A stretch of 63,088 nucleotides of DNA from Microcaldota archaeon (lineage in GTDB: Archaea > Micrarchaeota > Micrarchaeia > Micrarchaeales > CABMGC01), in the NCBI GenBank assembly GCA_027334165.1, contig DAHWXM010000012.1, forward strand, positions 1-63,088, in the 5' to 3' direction. Below, one piece after another: positions 1 through 8,971 of this stretch. Each line of letters begins with the position of its first letter. The first letter of the stretch is position 1. A program made the translations under genes and the position numbers. The notes below the pieces were generated by a model that was given only the letters and a program-made list of their open reading frames with translations, was not told the DNA's origin and searched no databases.

Positions 1-2312
1 AGCAGCTCTGCGTGCCTGAACACCACTCCCAGCACTGCGTCAGAAAGCGGCGATCCTGCAGATCTGAAATTTTTTAGTCCCGTGCCTCCAGAGTGGATAC
101 CGGAAAGAAGCTGCGCCACAGTGCCGGCATCGAAGTTGTTCTTGTACAAATCGCGCACGGTTTCCTCAAATACGGGGGTGTTTTTGTAGAATTCAACCAG
201 CCGTATTGCGGCCGCCCTGGTAAGTGTCGCCTTCTTATCTATGACGCCGAAGAGTTTGGCAACCTGCACGAATTTGTATCTAAATATGTCAGAAGAAGTT
301 ATTATGTCCCCTGCCCCCTGCAGCGCCGTATGCAGTCTTGCCATAACCGACGTCATGTCCGGGCGCCTAGTGGCATTTCCAAACCACACGGCAACAGCGT
401 ACGTTGACGCCCTCACCTCTATGTCTCTGAACGACTGTGCAAGCACCGCCTTGATCATCAGCGCAAGGAATTCATTTGCGTGTTTTCCTATTCCAGTATA
501 AATTATGGTGTAATCGTCGAGTTCCTCAATCACGACGTTCCCATCTCCCACTGTGAAGTGTGCAAGCTGTTTCTCCCTAAATCCCGTTGCTCTACCTGCG
601 GTCTCTGAATCCATGCTGGTCGTCAGGTTTCTAGGCCCTCCGCCCAAAAATTCAAACACGGCAGAAGCGATGGTCTTTGATACCGGTATGTCCTCTCCCT
701 CCCAGTCTGGAACTGCCGCCCCAATGTCCCCACCATGCTCAACGTATATTACACCTTCCTCAACGTTGACAACCCTCCACGGCATGCCCTTAGTGATGAA
801 CGAACTTCCTTCGTCAAGGTAGTTGTACACGAATCTCTCATCCAGAGACGAGATGGTCCTGTTACTAACCGCCTCCTTCACTAGGAAGCGCTGGCTGTCC
901 GGTATGACGCTTATGTTGCTGAAGAAGTATGACATGCCCCTGCTTCCAAGGCTCAATATTCCGTCCCTTGCATTGAAAAGTCGTAACTCGCTACCCAGCG
1001 CAACCAGTCTATCAACAGCATCGCGCGAAAGGTTTGAGTAAGGAGCCGCGGAGGTTATTATGGAAAACACCTCATCGACGCTCACGCTGCGCCTCTCCAT
1101 AACCATTGCGCACAGTTGGTTCATCGCCACATCTAGTGCTCCCTCCTCCATCCCTTCCGATTCTATCTTCCCTACGAGCGCATCGTCAATTATCGCGGAA
1201 GATTCTAGGGCCTCTACCTCGTCCGAAACTATGACCTGCCCTACAGACACCCTGTTCTCCCCATGCCCCGATCTCCCTATCCGCTGTAGGAACCTCGAGG
1301 TCTGTTTTGGCGATCCGTACTGTATGACAAGATCCACCTTACCTATGTCTATACCTAGTTCAAGAGAGCTCGTGGCTATTATTGCCTTTATCCTGCCCTC
1401 CTTGAATTCGTTCTCTACACGTATCCTCTCGTCTCTGTCCAGGGAGCCATGATGCACGGCGATCCCACCGAATCCGCCCTGCCGGTCCAGGTATAACAAC
1501 CTACTCCCCAGCGCTTCCGCAACCTGTCGCGTGTTCGCAAAAACAATGCACGCCTTCGATTCCTGCACGAGCCCCGCTATCCTCTCAAGCCTTGCCAGCG
1601 CCGCAGAATCAAGGCCGAACGTCTCTGCAAGTTCCCTGTTCCTGGACACCGGCTTCAAAGGGAGTGTGACCATGGCCTCGATGCGCTTTGCGCCTCCACT
1701 CTTAACTACGCGGTGCGCCTCCCCGCCAAAAAGGAATCTTGATGCAAGCCGCTCATCCCCTACCGTTGCGCTTATGCCGATCCGCCTGAAATCACCGGCA
1801 ATGCGTCTGAGCCTCTCAAGCCCTATCGCCAACTGGGCCCCGCGCTTGTTTGGATACAGTTCATGTACCTCATCCACAACAACAAACTTCAGCCCCCTGA
1901 ACGCATTTCTGAATTTTTCTGAAAGCAGTAGTACGTGCACCGTCTCCGGCGTTGTTATGAGCAACCTCGGCGGGTTCTCGGCCTGTTCCTTCCTCTCTTT
2001 CCTTCCGGTGTCTCCGTGTCTCACTCCAACGCTGATTCCGGTTTCCTTGCACAACCATTCGAGTCTCTTGATGAGATCCCTATTAAGCGCCCTTAGCGGG
2101 GTTATGTATAGGGTCTGTATGCGCCCCTCCAATTCCTTGCCACGCAGCATACCGTCCATCACCGGAAGCAAAGCCGCCTCGGTCTTCCCGCTCCCTGTGG
2201 GCGCTATTATCAGGCAGTTGCCGCTGCCTTTGGAGATGGCATCAAAGGCAAGCCGCTGTATCTCTGTAAAAGACCCATACTTCCCAAGAAAAATGTCGTA
2301 CGGGCTTAGCAT
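1..2312 (-). CDS. Lhr-type superfamily 2 helicase, 3' end outside window
   Basis: The reverse strand is open without a stop for 770 codons from an ATG at 2312 to the window edge, so the C-terminus is missing. Visible are Walker A APTGSGKTE (about residues 37-45), a DEVH box (VVVDEVHEL, about 147-150), motif III ISATVG, and the C-terminal helicase motif QRIGRSGHGE. The DEVH box and QRIGRSGH are typical of Lhr helicases, ATP-dependent nucleic-acid translocases linked to DNA repair and RNA metabolism in archaea; the role here is inferred from the family. The segment after the helicase core would correspond to the Lhr winged-helix and core domains. It starts 11 bases after the stop of the preceding minus-strand gene, so it is probably cotranscribed with it. 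No clear ribosome site is seen. Confidence 0.9.
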   Translation of the reverse strand, partial: MLSPYDIFLGKYGSFTEIQRLAFDAISKGSGNCLIIAPTGSGKTEAALLPVMDGMLRGKELEGRIQTLYITPLRALNRDLIKRLEWLCKETGISVGVRHGDTGRKERKEQAENPPRLLITTPETVHVLLLSEKFRNAFRGLKFVVVDEVHELYPNKRGAQLAIGLERLRRIAGDFRRIGISATVGDERLASRFLFGGEAHRVVKSGGAKRIEAMVTLPLKPVSRNRELAETFGLDSAALARLERIAGLVQESKACIVFANTRQVAEALGSRLLYLDRQGGFGGIAVHHGSLDRDERIRVENEFKEGRIKAIIATSSLELGIDIGKVDLVIQYGSPKQTSRFLQRIGRSGHGENRVSVGQVIVSDEVEALESSAIIDDALVGKIESEGMEEGALDVAMNQLCAMVMERRSVSVDEVFSIITSAAPYSNLSRDAVDRLVALGSELRLFNARDGILSLGSRGMSYFFSNISVIPDSQRFLVKEAVSNRTISSLDERFVYNYLDEGSSFITKGMPWRVVNVEEGVIYVEHGGDIGAAVPDWEGEDIPVSKTIASAVFEFLGGGPRNLTTSMDSETAGRATGFREKQLAHFTVGDGNVVIEELDDYTIIYTGIGKHANEFLALMIKAVLAQSFRDIEVRASTYAVAVWFGNATRRPDMTSVMARLHTALQGAGDIITSSDIFRYKFVQVAKLFGVIDKKATLTRAAAIRLVEFYKNTPVFEETVRDLYKNNFDAGTVAQLLSGIHSGGTGLKNFRSAGSPLSDAVLGVVFRHAEL

Positions 2313-2323
2313 GCTACCAATCT

Positions 2324-3964
2324 TTAGCCTATGACATACGCGCTGCCAGAAGAGCCATAGCCAGTTCCATCAGACGTGTAGTTCAGGTTAAGGTTAAACA
2401 GCATACCAGCAGGCATACTCGCAACCCTCTTCCCCGCCTCATAGCAAGGAAGTTCCAAAGTGACGTTCTCTCCAGGAGCAATAGTCTGACCGAGCTTCTC
2501 CGCCACCGCGCTTCCGTACACATCACAGGTGGCATTTACAAAAGACACATTAGAGGCTCCGGCGTTAACAACCGTTATGCGCAGAGCGTTGCCACTGAAG
2601 CTCGCATTCCGGCATCCGAAAGCTGACGAAAACGAGCACACGTTTAGTATGCCCGAAGTGAACCTTACCGATTTACCTGAGATATTGAATGCACCAAGTA
2701 TTCCTACGCTGACCGGTATCTGATCAAGTATTTTTGATGTGTTCACAAGGCTCAGCGCCGTCAGATTGTACCCCGCTATTTCCGCGCGAGTCCTTACCAG
2801 TGCTGTCGCGTTGATTCCTCCGGAAAGAGGAGCCACGTATTCGCTGCAGAAGCTTTCATTTCCAGAGAACTGTATCGTGCCCATGCATATGCTGCTTCCA
2901 GCAGCGCCCCCTGTGGAAACACCTGCATACACCAACGACTCATTGCCCACGAATCCAGTGTATCCCGCCGAAACCGAGTTGCCATCGAATCCACGATACG
3001 TACCAACCGTGTAATTCTGTCCGAATGGGTTTCTGACACTGTAGTTCGGCAACGACATTACCCTGCTCACATTTGACGAAAGCAGTGCGGCACATCCCCT
3101 ACTGCCAGTAGAAGCAAGCATCTTTATCCAGCCGTTCGAGTACCAACTGCACAACGATTCGTTGTATTTTAACTCCACCCGCGTGACGTTCCTCCCTCCA
3201 ATGTCTTCCTGTGTGGAGTTTAATCCCATGCCCTTGGCCCCGACACTTATCGTGCTCGGCTTCAGATACCCCGCGAGCCAGATCGAATACACGCTACTAG
3301 AATTGTAATAATCAGCATGCGCGACGCTTGTGTTCTCCACTGCACTTCCTACAACGGTTAGGAATGGCGTCATGAATGCATCGAGTCCCGGCATCCCCGT
3401 CATGTTGAACTGGCTTATGTTGTAATCCTTGGACAGGTATGAGTAGAACAGGAAACCAAGGGTCTTGAGGTTCTCACTGCCAAATGATCGCATGCCGTTT
3501 GACGGAAGCTCACGGAAGGCTTCGGCCTCCTGCGACTGCATAACATCAAGTCTTACCGACGCCATCGTGCCCTGCCTATCCTTTATGCTGTACAATCCAC
3601 TCGGGTCAGCCACAACCGACAGGTTGTAAACGCCACTTCTATCGGGCGTATAGTTGAAACCGAACGTGGCAATCTTCCCTGGCGGAACGGAAACCCCGTA
3701 GACATATGTCGTGTTGCCATTGACGAGTGTGCCAACCCCCATGTCTGTTATTGGCGTAGTGCCGGTGTTGTTCACGTAAACAGTCAGGTTAACACGCTGG
3801 TATGGATACGCACTGAGATTGCCAGGGACGCTGCCCAAGAAGCCAACGCTAATGCTTATGCTCTGGCTGGGATAATACTTAGAGTATATCAAATACGCGC
3901 TAACAGCAGCCACAGCAACAACAAAAAGTATCCACAGATATGTTTCCTTGTCCACGCTCAACAC
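2324..3964 (-). CDS. Membrane-anchored extracellular protein, Asn-rich, unknown function
   Basis: 546 residues. An N-terminal hydrophobic segment (about residues 9-27, LWILFVVAVAAVSAYLIYS) acts as signal anchor. The rest is a Ser/Asn/Gly-rich ectodomain with many N-x-S/T sequons (NLS, NLT, NTT, NGT), as expected of an archaeal N-glycosylated surface protein. Residues about 38-140 resemble a CARDB/Ig-like beta-sandwich (VNLTVYVNNTGTTPI, then PPGKIATFGF). Three or more cysteine pairs could form disulfides. The start is GTG at 3964, with a GTGAT ribosome site 4 bases upstream. It lies between an HTH gene and the Lhr helicase. I do not recognise a specific family. Confidence 0.75.
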   Translation of the reverse strand: MLSVDKETYLWILFVVAVAAVSAYLIYSKYYPSQSISISVGFLGSVPGNLSAYPYQRVNLTVYVNNTGTTPITDMGVGTLVNGNTTYVYGVSVPPGKIATFGFNYTPDRSGVYNLSVVADPSGLYSIKDRQGTMASVRLDVMQSQEAEAFRELPSNGMRSFGSENLKTLGFLFYSYLSKDYNISQFNMTGMPGLDAFMTPFLTVVGSAVENTSVAHADYYNSSSVYSIWLAGYLKPSTISVGAKGMGLNSTQEDIGGRNVTRVELKYNESLCSWYSNGWIKMLASTGSRGCAALLSSNVSRVMSLPNYSVRNPFGQNYTVGTYRGFDGNSVSAGYTGFVGNESLVYAGVSTGGAAGSSICMGTIQFSGNESFCSEYVAPLSGGINATALVRTRAEIAGYNLTALSLVNTSKILDQIPVSVGILGAFNISGKSVRFTSGILNVCSFSSAFGCRNASFSGNALRITVVNAGASNVSFVNATCDVYGSAVAEKLGQTIAPGENVTLELPCYEAGKRVASMPAGMLFNLNLNYTSDGTGYGSSGSAYVIG

Positions 3965-3978
3965 CTACATCACAACGC

Positions 3979-4449
3979 TCACATCCGCGTCCCAGCCTCC
4001 TTTATCCTGTCTATTACCTCTCCAACCTTGCCTGATATGTCCTTGTAATCCGACTCGAAGAGCCCCCTGGCCCATGCCGATGCATCGAATCTGTCCCCTA
4101 CACTGGGCTTCTTGAAGTAGAACGTGCCTTGCTCATTCTCTATTATGCCCATGCGTTTCATGCGCAGTAGATGATAGCGCAAGGTCTTTTCGTTTATCGG
4201 CTCCCAGTTTGCACCTATGTACTCAACCATCGTCTTGACGTCAGGATCCATGTTCCTTACGAATTGAAAGTGCACAAGAGCATCCAGCACTGCAAGCGAA
4301 CTGAGCCGCGATTCACCGGGATTGATTATGCCCAGCGAGAGCGCGAGCCATCTTATCGAAGCCCGCCTGGTCTCAAGCACCTCGCTCGTCAGTCTCACGT
4401 TCCTGAGCGTTATCTCCTTCTGTATGAGTTCTGATTCGTTGAGTGCCAT
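3979..4449 (-). CDS. Predicted winged-helix protein
   Basis: About 156 residues from the ATG at 4449 (MALNESELIQ). A longer frame from 4509 exists, but its extra residues would extend through the divergent promoter. Residues about 60-125 (LAVLDALVHFQF ... NEKTLRYHLLRMKRMGIIENEQGTFYFKKP) have the helix-turn-helix plus wing pattern of a small transcription regulator: the helix pair ends in RYHLLRMKRMGII, followed by a short beta wing. The gene is divergent from prefoldin beta, with about 75 bases between the starts, and is probably in one transcript with the two genes downstream. The target is unknown. Confidence 0.65.
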   Translation of the reverse strand: MALNESELIQKEITLRNVRLTSEVLETRRASIRWLALSLGIINPGESRLSSLAVLDALVHFQFVRNMDPDVKTMVEYIGANWEPINEKTLRYHLLRMKRMGIIENEQGTFYFKKPSVGDRFDASAWARGLFESDYKDISGKVGEVIDRIKEAGTRM

Positions 4450-4523
4450 CGGGTCCACCACATCGGAAACATTTATTAGTGCCCAAGCATATAATAACCA
4501 CAAAACCAATAAAAAGTGATATC

Positions 4524-4898
4524 ATGTCAGCACAAGCACAAGGTGCCCAACCGGGCCAGGACGTTGAGAAACTGGTGCGCGAATACCAGATGCTTCAGGA
4601 GCAGCTCAGGAATGCCGCGATGCAGCTCGATCAACTACAAGCGGCCAAGGCGGACTATGAACGGGCAAACAAAGAGATAGAATCAGCTGCAGGAAAGGTC
4701 TACCTGTCCATCGGCGGAGTCATGATAGAGACTCCGAAGGACAAGGCGCAGGCGGATCTGAAGGAAAAGCTGGAGATCACCACGATACGCATCCAGTCAG
4801 CCACGAAACAGTACACCGAGCTTAAGGACAAGGAGAAGTCCCTCGGTGACAAGCTGACGCAGCTGTACAAGACCTCGCAGGAATCCGGAGTCGCGTGA
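4524..4898 (+). CDS. pfdB: Prefoldin beta subunit
   Basis: 124 residues, the usual size for archaeal prefoldin beta. Two heptad-rich helices (about residues 14-55 and 75-115) flank a short beta-hairpin region containing GKVYLSIGGVMIETPKDKA, the family signature. Prefoldin is a hexameric cytosolic chaperone holding unfolded proteins for the thermosome. The start at 4524 is set by a GTGAT site 3 bases upstream; an upstream extension of the frame is spurious. The TGA stop overlaps the GTG of the RNase P p30 gene (GTGA), so the two are translationally coupled; this linkage of prefoldin and RNase P genes is common in archaea. Confidence 0.93.
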   Translation: MSAQAQGAQPGQDVEKLVREYQMLQEQLRNAAMQLDQLQAAKADYERANKEIESAAGKVYLSIGGVMIETPKDKAQADLKEKLEITTIRIQSATKQYTELKDKEKSLGDKLTQLYKTSQESGVA

Positions 4899-5431
4899 CA
4901 AGGGCCTCATGGAATGAGCGCATGGCATATTTTGACATAGTGCACGGGGGGGTTGCGGACGAGCCTCTCATGTCAAGGCTCGGATACTCTAGAGCTTACA
5001 CGATCGGAAGCGACACCGTGTTCATGGAAAAACTATCAGGAAACGTTTCACACGCAATCCTTCAAGGCAAGAACCCTGGCGCGTTCATGCGTTCCCTGCA
5101 CGCCCAGGCGGTATCGGCATTCTGCTTCGAGGACTTCGAGGCGATGAACAAGGTGTTGGCAGCAGCCTCAGAGGCAGACAAGCCCATCTTAATACCTATA
5201 TCGTGGCTCTTCATGTCCTCTCCACGCCTTCAGGTGCGCGCCATATCGCGCGCAAGGCGTCTGGTTTCTGTTGCGTCGGAGTACAAGGCAAAGACCATCC
5301 TCGCCACACTCGCATCAAAGAAATCACATCTGGTTTCATCAGTGCAGATGCTCAACATCGGAAGGTTTCTTGGCATGCGCGACGAAGCAGCAAAGCGAGC
5401 AATGTCTGCGGCCGGTGATGTGCTTGATTAG
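4895..5431 (+). CDS. rnp3: Ribonuclease P protein component 3 (p30)
   Basis: Up to 178 residues. The sequence has the RNase P p30 layout, a TIM-barrel-like fold: YFDIVHG near the start, then ILIPISWLF, RAISRARRLVSVASEYKAK, and the typical C-terminal stretch LNIGRFLGMRDEAAKRAMS. p30 pairs with Pop5 to activate the catalytic RNA in 5' processing of pre-tRNA; the Pop5 gene follows directly. The start is GTG at 4895, overlapping the prefoldin stop, or ATG at 4922 (MAYFDIVHG), which better fits the family N-terminus. Identification rests on pattern and on the p30-Pop5 neighbourhood. Confidence 0.82.
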   Translation: MTRASWNERMAYFDIVHGGVADEPLMSRLGYSRAYTIGSDTVFMEKLSGNVSHAILQGKNPGAFMRSLHAQAVSAFCFEDFEAMNKVLAAASEADKPILIPISWLFMSSPRLQVRAISRARRLVSVASEYKAKTILATLASKKSHLVSSVQMLNIGRFLGMRDEAAKRAMSAAGDVLD

Positions 5432-5765
5432 ACGAAGGAAATTCCGTTACATACTCGTGGAGCCGTCTATACTGCTGGATCCTGCAGACAAGTCATTCCA
5501 GGCCGCACTGTCTGACGGTATGCTGCGCTATCTCGGCGAGTTCGGCTACATCGATGCCAGCCCAAAGGTGGTGCGGACCGCACAAAACGGCAACTTCATG
5601 CTTCGCGTCAGCAGGGGCTCGGAAGCAGCAGTCACTCTCGCGCTCGCCTTCGTAAAGGAGCCGGGCGGCGCAGAAGTGGGATTCTACACCATAAAGACCT
5701 CCGGAACGCTGTTGTCACTGCACGGCAAGAAGCCCAGAGCGTCAAACGCTCCACGCACCAATTAA
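5418..5765 (+). CDS. rnp2: Ribonuclease P protein component 2 (Pop5)
   Basis: About 115 residues. Typical Pop5 features are a basic start leading into a beta strand (RRRKFRYILVEP), an amphipathic helix (AALSDGMLRYLGEFGYID), a mid strand (NFMLRVSRGSEAAVTLALAFV), and the terminal TIKTSGTLLSLHGK that matches the family's SGT(I/L) ending. It heterodimerises with p30 in RNase P. The start is ATG at 5418, in the 3' end of the p30 gene (14-base overlap); TTG at 5424 is an alternative. The longer frame from 5271 is a shadow inside p30. After the stop comes an AT-rich promoter region. Confidence 0.82.
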   Translation: MCLIRRRKFRYILVEPSILLDPADKSFQAALSDGMLRYLGEFGYIDASPKVVRTAQNGNFMLRVSRGSEAAVTLALAFVKEPGGAEVGFYTIKTSGTLLSLHGKKPRASNAPRTN

Positions 5766-5805
5766 CCTCGTAATTAATTCCTGCCTCGCCAGCTGCAAAA
5801 TCCGG

Positions 5806-5859
5806 ACAAAGATTAATATATCTATTTATATTAACTCTATTCTTGCTATTTATGGTGAT
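5806..5859 (+). promoter_or_regulatory. TATA box region and ribosome site of the OB-fold gene
   Basis: A run of TATA-like sequence (ATTAATATATCTATTTATA) at about 5812-5830 lies some 35-50 bases before the GTG start at 5864. GGTGAT at 5854-5859 is complementary to the 3' end of archaeal 16S rRNA and fixes the GTG as the start. Confidence 0.6.
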
Positions 5860-5863
5860 TTAA

Positions 5864-6211
5864 GTGAAGATAAGTGAGTTAAAAGCAGGCGCAAGCAGTG
5901 TAGAAATAGAGGCTACGGTAGTGGAAAAGGCAGAGCCTAGGGAAGTCATAACAAAGTACGGAAAGCGGCTCAACGTTGCCCGCGCTACGCTCAAGGATGA
6001 TTCCGGAAGCATAGTCATATCCCTATGGGAGAAGGACATAAATTCGATAGACGTAGGCGATAAGATAAAGATAACCAACGGCTACGTAAGCGAGTACAAG
6101 GGCACCCCACAGCTCTCCACCGGCAAGTATGGAAAAATAGAGGTCCTCGAGAAGGGCAGTGGCAGTGTGGATGCAGACTCAATGCCGCAGGAAGACGAGT
6201 TTGCGGAGTAA
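5864..6211 (+). CDS. OB-fold single-stranded DNA-binding protein (RPA/SOSS-B type)
   Basis: 115 residues. An OB-fold spans about residues 1-95: MKISELKAG, VEIEATVVEK, RLNVARATLKDDSGSIVISLWEKD, DVGDKIKITNGYVSEYKG, QLSTGKYGKIEVL. The DDSGSI...LW pattern is that of one-OB RPA-like or SOSS-B-like proteins that coat ssDNA in replication and repair. The C-terminal tail is acidic (SMPQEDEFAE), as in many SSBs that recruit partners through the tail. The GTG start at 5864 has a strong GGTGAT site 4 bases upstream and its own promoter, so it is probably highly expressed. Confidence 0.82.
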   Translation: MKISELKAGASSVEIEATVVEKAEPREVITKYGKRLNVARATLKDDSGSIVISLWEKDINSIDVGDKIKITNGYVSEYKGTPQLSTGKYGKIEVLEKGSGSVDADSMPQEDEFAE

Positions 6212-6257
6212 AATAACCAGACAATTCTCGGCAGTGCCGCCGCACGGCACCTAATCC

Positions 6258-7505
6258 TCAAAAGTCTAAAGGTATCGATTCCCCTACCTTCGGGGCGTAT
6301 GCCTCGAATCCTTCTAGCCTGAGGTCCTCCGCCATGCTCTCAGCGTTTTGCGCATCGCCGTGCACGCACATGATCGTCTCCGGGCTGCTCGACTTTATGA
6401 AGTCGTGCAGATCGCTTCTCCCCGCATGCGCAGAGAAGTCGTAGAACTCAAATGGCGTCTCTATCTTCACGTGCTTCCCATCTATTACGAGCGGCTTGCC
6501 CTCCATAAGGCGCCTTCCGTTAGTGCCTTCAACCTGATATCCCGTAAGGAATATCATAGAATTCTTGTTAAGCCTCCTTATGTAGTTCAACACGGGACCG
6601 CCATTCAGCATGCCCGCAGTGGTAAGTATTATGTTGCCCTCGGTGAGCACCCTCTTTCTGGCCTCATTGTCCTGCACCCATCCCGCCTTGCCTATCGCGG
6701 CCTCCAACACCCCGCTGTTCTGTATGTATTCCGGATGCCGCATCACTATCTCTGTGGCTTTCTTCGCCATGCCGTCGAGATACGCCGTGTCAGCAAGCCC
6801 GTACTTTTCCAGCATCGCCAGCATCTCCTGCGCCCTCCCGACCGCAAAGACCGGCAGCAGGGCTATGCCTCCAGAGTTCACCACCTCCCTGAGCCTTGAC
6901 ACGAACGTGTGCACTAGGTGATCCCTGTCCGGATGTTCCTTCGTGGCATAAGTGGATTCCGTTATCAATATGTCCGACTTCACCCGCTCCGCGCCTTTCT
7001 GCAGGAACTGCGGAGAAAGCTTGAAGTCTCCAGTGTAAAGCAGTCTGCGGTCATTCCTGTTTTCCAGCAGCGCCATTGCGCTGCCACTTATGTGTCCCGC
7101 ATCATGCAGTGTTATGTCGTAGTCACCAAACTCGATGTCGCTCCCGAACGAATGCGGCCTGTACTTCTGCAGGAAGGATTTGAAGTCCCGCCTCGAGTAT
7201 CTCCGCTTAAGACCCTCCTTCATGCTTATCTTGAGTGCATCCTCTATCAATAAGTTGGTCAGCTCCTGCGTCGGCGCTGTGCCGAAGGCCACCGGAAACT
7301 CGCGCTTGTAAAGTATTGGCGCAGCCCCGCTGTGGTCCAGGTGCGAGTGACTGAGTATGAAAGCGTCCACATGCTCCGGTACCAACGGATACTCTCCGGC
7401 ACCCTCAACCTTTATCCCGTAATCAAAAAGTATGTTCTGCTCTCCCTCGAGAAGTATGCCGGATCTGCCTACCTCTCCCGCGCCGCCCAGAAATCTAACC
7501 TGCAA
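6258..7505 (-). CDS. Beta-CASP metallo-beta-lactamase ribonuclease (aCPSF2/RNase J-like)
   Basis: 415 residues. The zinc-binding motif HSHLDHSG (about 54-61) is followed by further MBL ligands in HDAGHISGSA and YTGDFK. The beta-CASP insert follows (TESTYATKEHP, LLPVFAVGRAQEM, LTTAGMLNGGPV), then the C-terminal SAHAGRSDLHDF and CVHGD. There is no N-terminal KH domain, unlike aCPSF1, so it belongs with aCPSF2 or archaeal RNase J exo/endonucleases acting in RNA decay or 3'-end processing. The start is TTG at 7505, supported by GTGAT on the minus strand 3 bases upstream. It is divergent from the gene at 7572. Confidence 0.9.
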   Translation of the reverse strand: MQVRFLGGAGEVGRSGILLEGEQNILFDYGIKVEGAGEYPLVPEHVDAFILSHSHLDHSGAAPILYKREFPVAFGTAPTQELTNLLIEDALKISMKEGLKRRYSRRDFKSFLQKYRPHSFGSDIEFGDYDITLHDAGHISGSAMALLENRNDRRLLYTGDFKLSPQFLQKGAERVKSDILITESTYATKEHPDRDHLVHTFVSRLREVVNSGGIALLPVFAVGRAQEMLAMLEKYGLADTAYLDGMAKKATEIVMRHPEYIQNSGVLEAAIGKAGWVQDNEARKRVLTEGNIILTTAGMLNGGPVLNYIRRLNKNSMIFLTGYQVEGTNGRRLMEGKPLVIDGKHVKIETPFEFYDFSAHAGRSDLHDFIKSSSPETIMCVHGDAQNAESMAEDLRLEGFEAYAPKVGESIPLDF

Positions 7506-7571
7506 AAAATCACGAATAGAATGGGAGACGAATCTTTTTATTTATTCTTATCTAACAACTAAGCTGATAGC

Positions 7572-8342
7572 ATGTCTGACGAGGTAACGTTTCTTGAGGT
7601 TGCGAGCCTTCTTAAAATAACCCAGAACATGGTTCTAGAGCGCTTCGGCAGCGCGATAAACGCGAGCATATTCGACGCGTCTAACCTCGCGGGCACCCTC
7701 AAGCAGCACGGACTCATAGATTTCACCGCTTACTTTCCCGGACCCAACGAGATGATAGTTACTGAAGCGGGGAAAGCCCTCCTCGCAGAGGCAGAAGCAA
7801 AGGCGGCAGAGCCTTTCGACAAGCTAGACGAGGCCATACTAGCACAGCTCTCCGGGGGCAAGAGAATTCCTGTAGAACTTCAGAACACGCTCAACGTGCG
7901 CCCGAAAGACCTGGCGCTGCGCCTGTACAAACTCAGCAAGCAGGGTTTCATAATCTACGAATTGAAGAGCGGAGGCGTGGATCTTCTGCTTACCGAGTCC
8001 GGTTTTCTTAAGACTAGCCAGTCCGGCGCAGTGCAGTCCACGGCATCAGTGCCAATGCAGCAACACCAACAGATGCCAATGGCGCAGCAAGGAGCGCAGC
8101 AGCAGGCCACGCCGCACGCCCAGACTGCGCCAATGCCGGCCGCTGCTGCACCACAGCAACAAACTGACATACAGACCCCACTTCAGCAACCGCAGGCAAC
8201 GGTGCAGCAATCTATCCCACCGCAGCAGGGCATTGTGTACCAAAAGAAAAGCAACAAACTAAAGTACGTTGTAGTGCTCCTTGCAGTGCTTGCAATCGTC
8301 GTAGTTATGCTCGATATAGTAAAAGGGGCCATCCGCCCGTGA
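7572..8342 (+). CDS. Tail-anchored protein with winged-helix-like N-terminus and Gln-rich linker
   Basis: 256 residues. The N-terminal 75 residues (FLEVASLLKITQNMVLERFG ... LKQHGLIDFTAYF ... MIVTEAGKALLAEAEAKA) and a second segment at about 85-150 (LDEAILAQLSGGKRIPVELQ ... LYKLSKQGFIIYELK) look like two small HTH/winged-helix units. A linker of about 75 residues is rich in Gln, Pro, Ala and Met, and the final 25 residues are one membrane helix (YVVVLLAVLAIVVVMLDIV). This is a cytosolic domain anchored by its C-terminus. Its TGA overlaps the GTG of the acyl-CoA synthetase beta gene, which suggests cotranslation. No family recognised. Confidence 0.7.
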   Translation: MSDEVTFLEVASLLKITQNMVLERFGSAINASIFDASNLAGTLKQHGLIDFTAYFPGPNEMIVTEAGKALLAEAEAKAAEPFDKLDEAILAQLSGGKRIPVELQNTLNVRPKDLALRLYKLSKQGFIIYELKSGGVDLLLTESGFLKTSQSGAVQSTASVPMQQHQQMPMAQQGAQQQATPHAQTAPMPAAAAPQQQTDIQTPLQQPQATVQQSIPPQQGIVYQKKSNKLKYVVVLLAVLAIVVVMLDIVKGAIRP

Positions 8343-8971
8343 ATCGAATGACAACGCAACTCATGGATTACATGGAAGCAAAGGTCATTCTTAACAAGTA
8401 TGGTCTGCGCAGTATAGACAGCAAGTACGTGAACAGCGCTGCCGAAGCGGTAAAGTTCGCTGCAAATGGCAGAATAGTGCTAAAGGTGCTCTCCGGCAAG
8501 GCACTGCACAAATCGAAGTCCGGCCTTGTGAAGCTTGATCTTTCAACAGAAGGCGAGATAACGGGGGCATTCGATTATCTCACAAAGAAGGCTGCCGATC
8601 TTAAGCCTTGCAAGATCATAGCACAGCGCATGTCCCCCGCCGGTGTCGAGATAATAATCGGCGGAAAGACCGACCCACAATTCGGGAAGACCATACTCAT
8701 AGGCCTAGGCGGCATATACGTCGAGGCATTCCGGGACTTTGCGCTCCGCCTTGTCCCTATAACGCGATACGATGCACGCGACATGCTGGCCCAACTGAAA
8801 TCCTCAAAAATCATAACATACGCTGGCGAACGGCAGAAGATGCTGGAGTCGCTGCTGATGAGTGTCTCCAGGATGCTTGAAGAGCACGGGGAGATAGCAG
8901 AACTCGATCTTAATCCTGTAATAGTCACAAAGACGGGATACGAGATAGTCGACATAAGGGTGCTCAGATGA
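8339..8971 (+). CDS. acdB: Acyl/acetyl-CoA synthetase (ADP-forming) beta subunit, ATP-grasp
   Basis: 210 residues; the family beta subunit is about 230. An ATP-grasp fold is visible: VVLKVLSGKALHKSK-type nucleotide loop (KVLSGKALHKSKSGLVKLDL), QRMSPAGVEIIIGGKTDPQFG, ILIGLGGIYVEAFRDFALRLVP, and ELDLNPVIV near the end with the Mg-binding acidic and Asn residues. With the alpha subunit it converts acyl-CoA, ADP and phosphate to acid, CoA and ATP, giving substrate-level phosphorylation in fermenting archaea. The start is GTG at 8339 or, as likely, ATG at 8348. The stop overlaps the alpha start by ATGA. Confidence 0.9.
   Translation: MNRMTTQLMDYMEAKVILNKYGLRSIDSKYVNSAAEAVKFAANGRIVLKVLSGKALHKSKSGLVKLDLSTEGEITGAFDYLTKKAADLKPCKIIAQRMSPAGVEIIIGGKTDPQFGKTILIGLGGIYVEAFRDFALRLVPITRYDARDMLAQLKSSKIITYAGERQKMLESLLMSVSRMLEEHGEIAELDLNPVIVTKTGYEIVDIRVLR

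Noticed and set aside
1531-2334. Plus-strand 267-codon frame
   Set aside because: It is antisense to the clear helicase gene, with a Ser/Leu/Pro-rich shadow composition.
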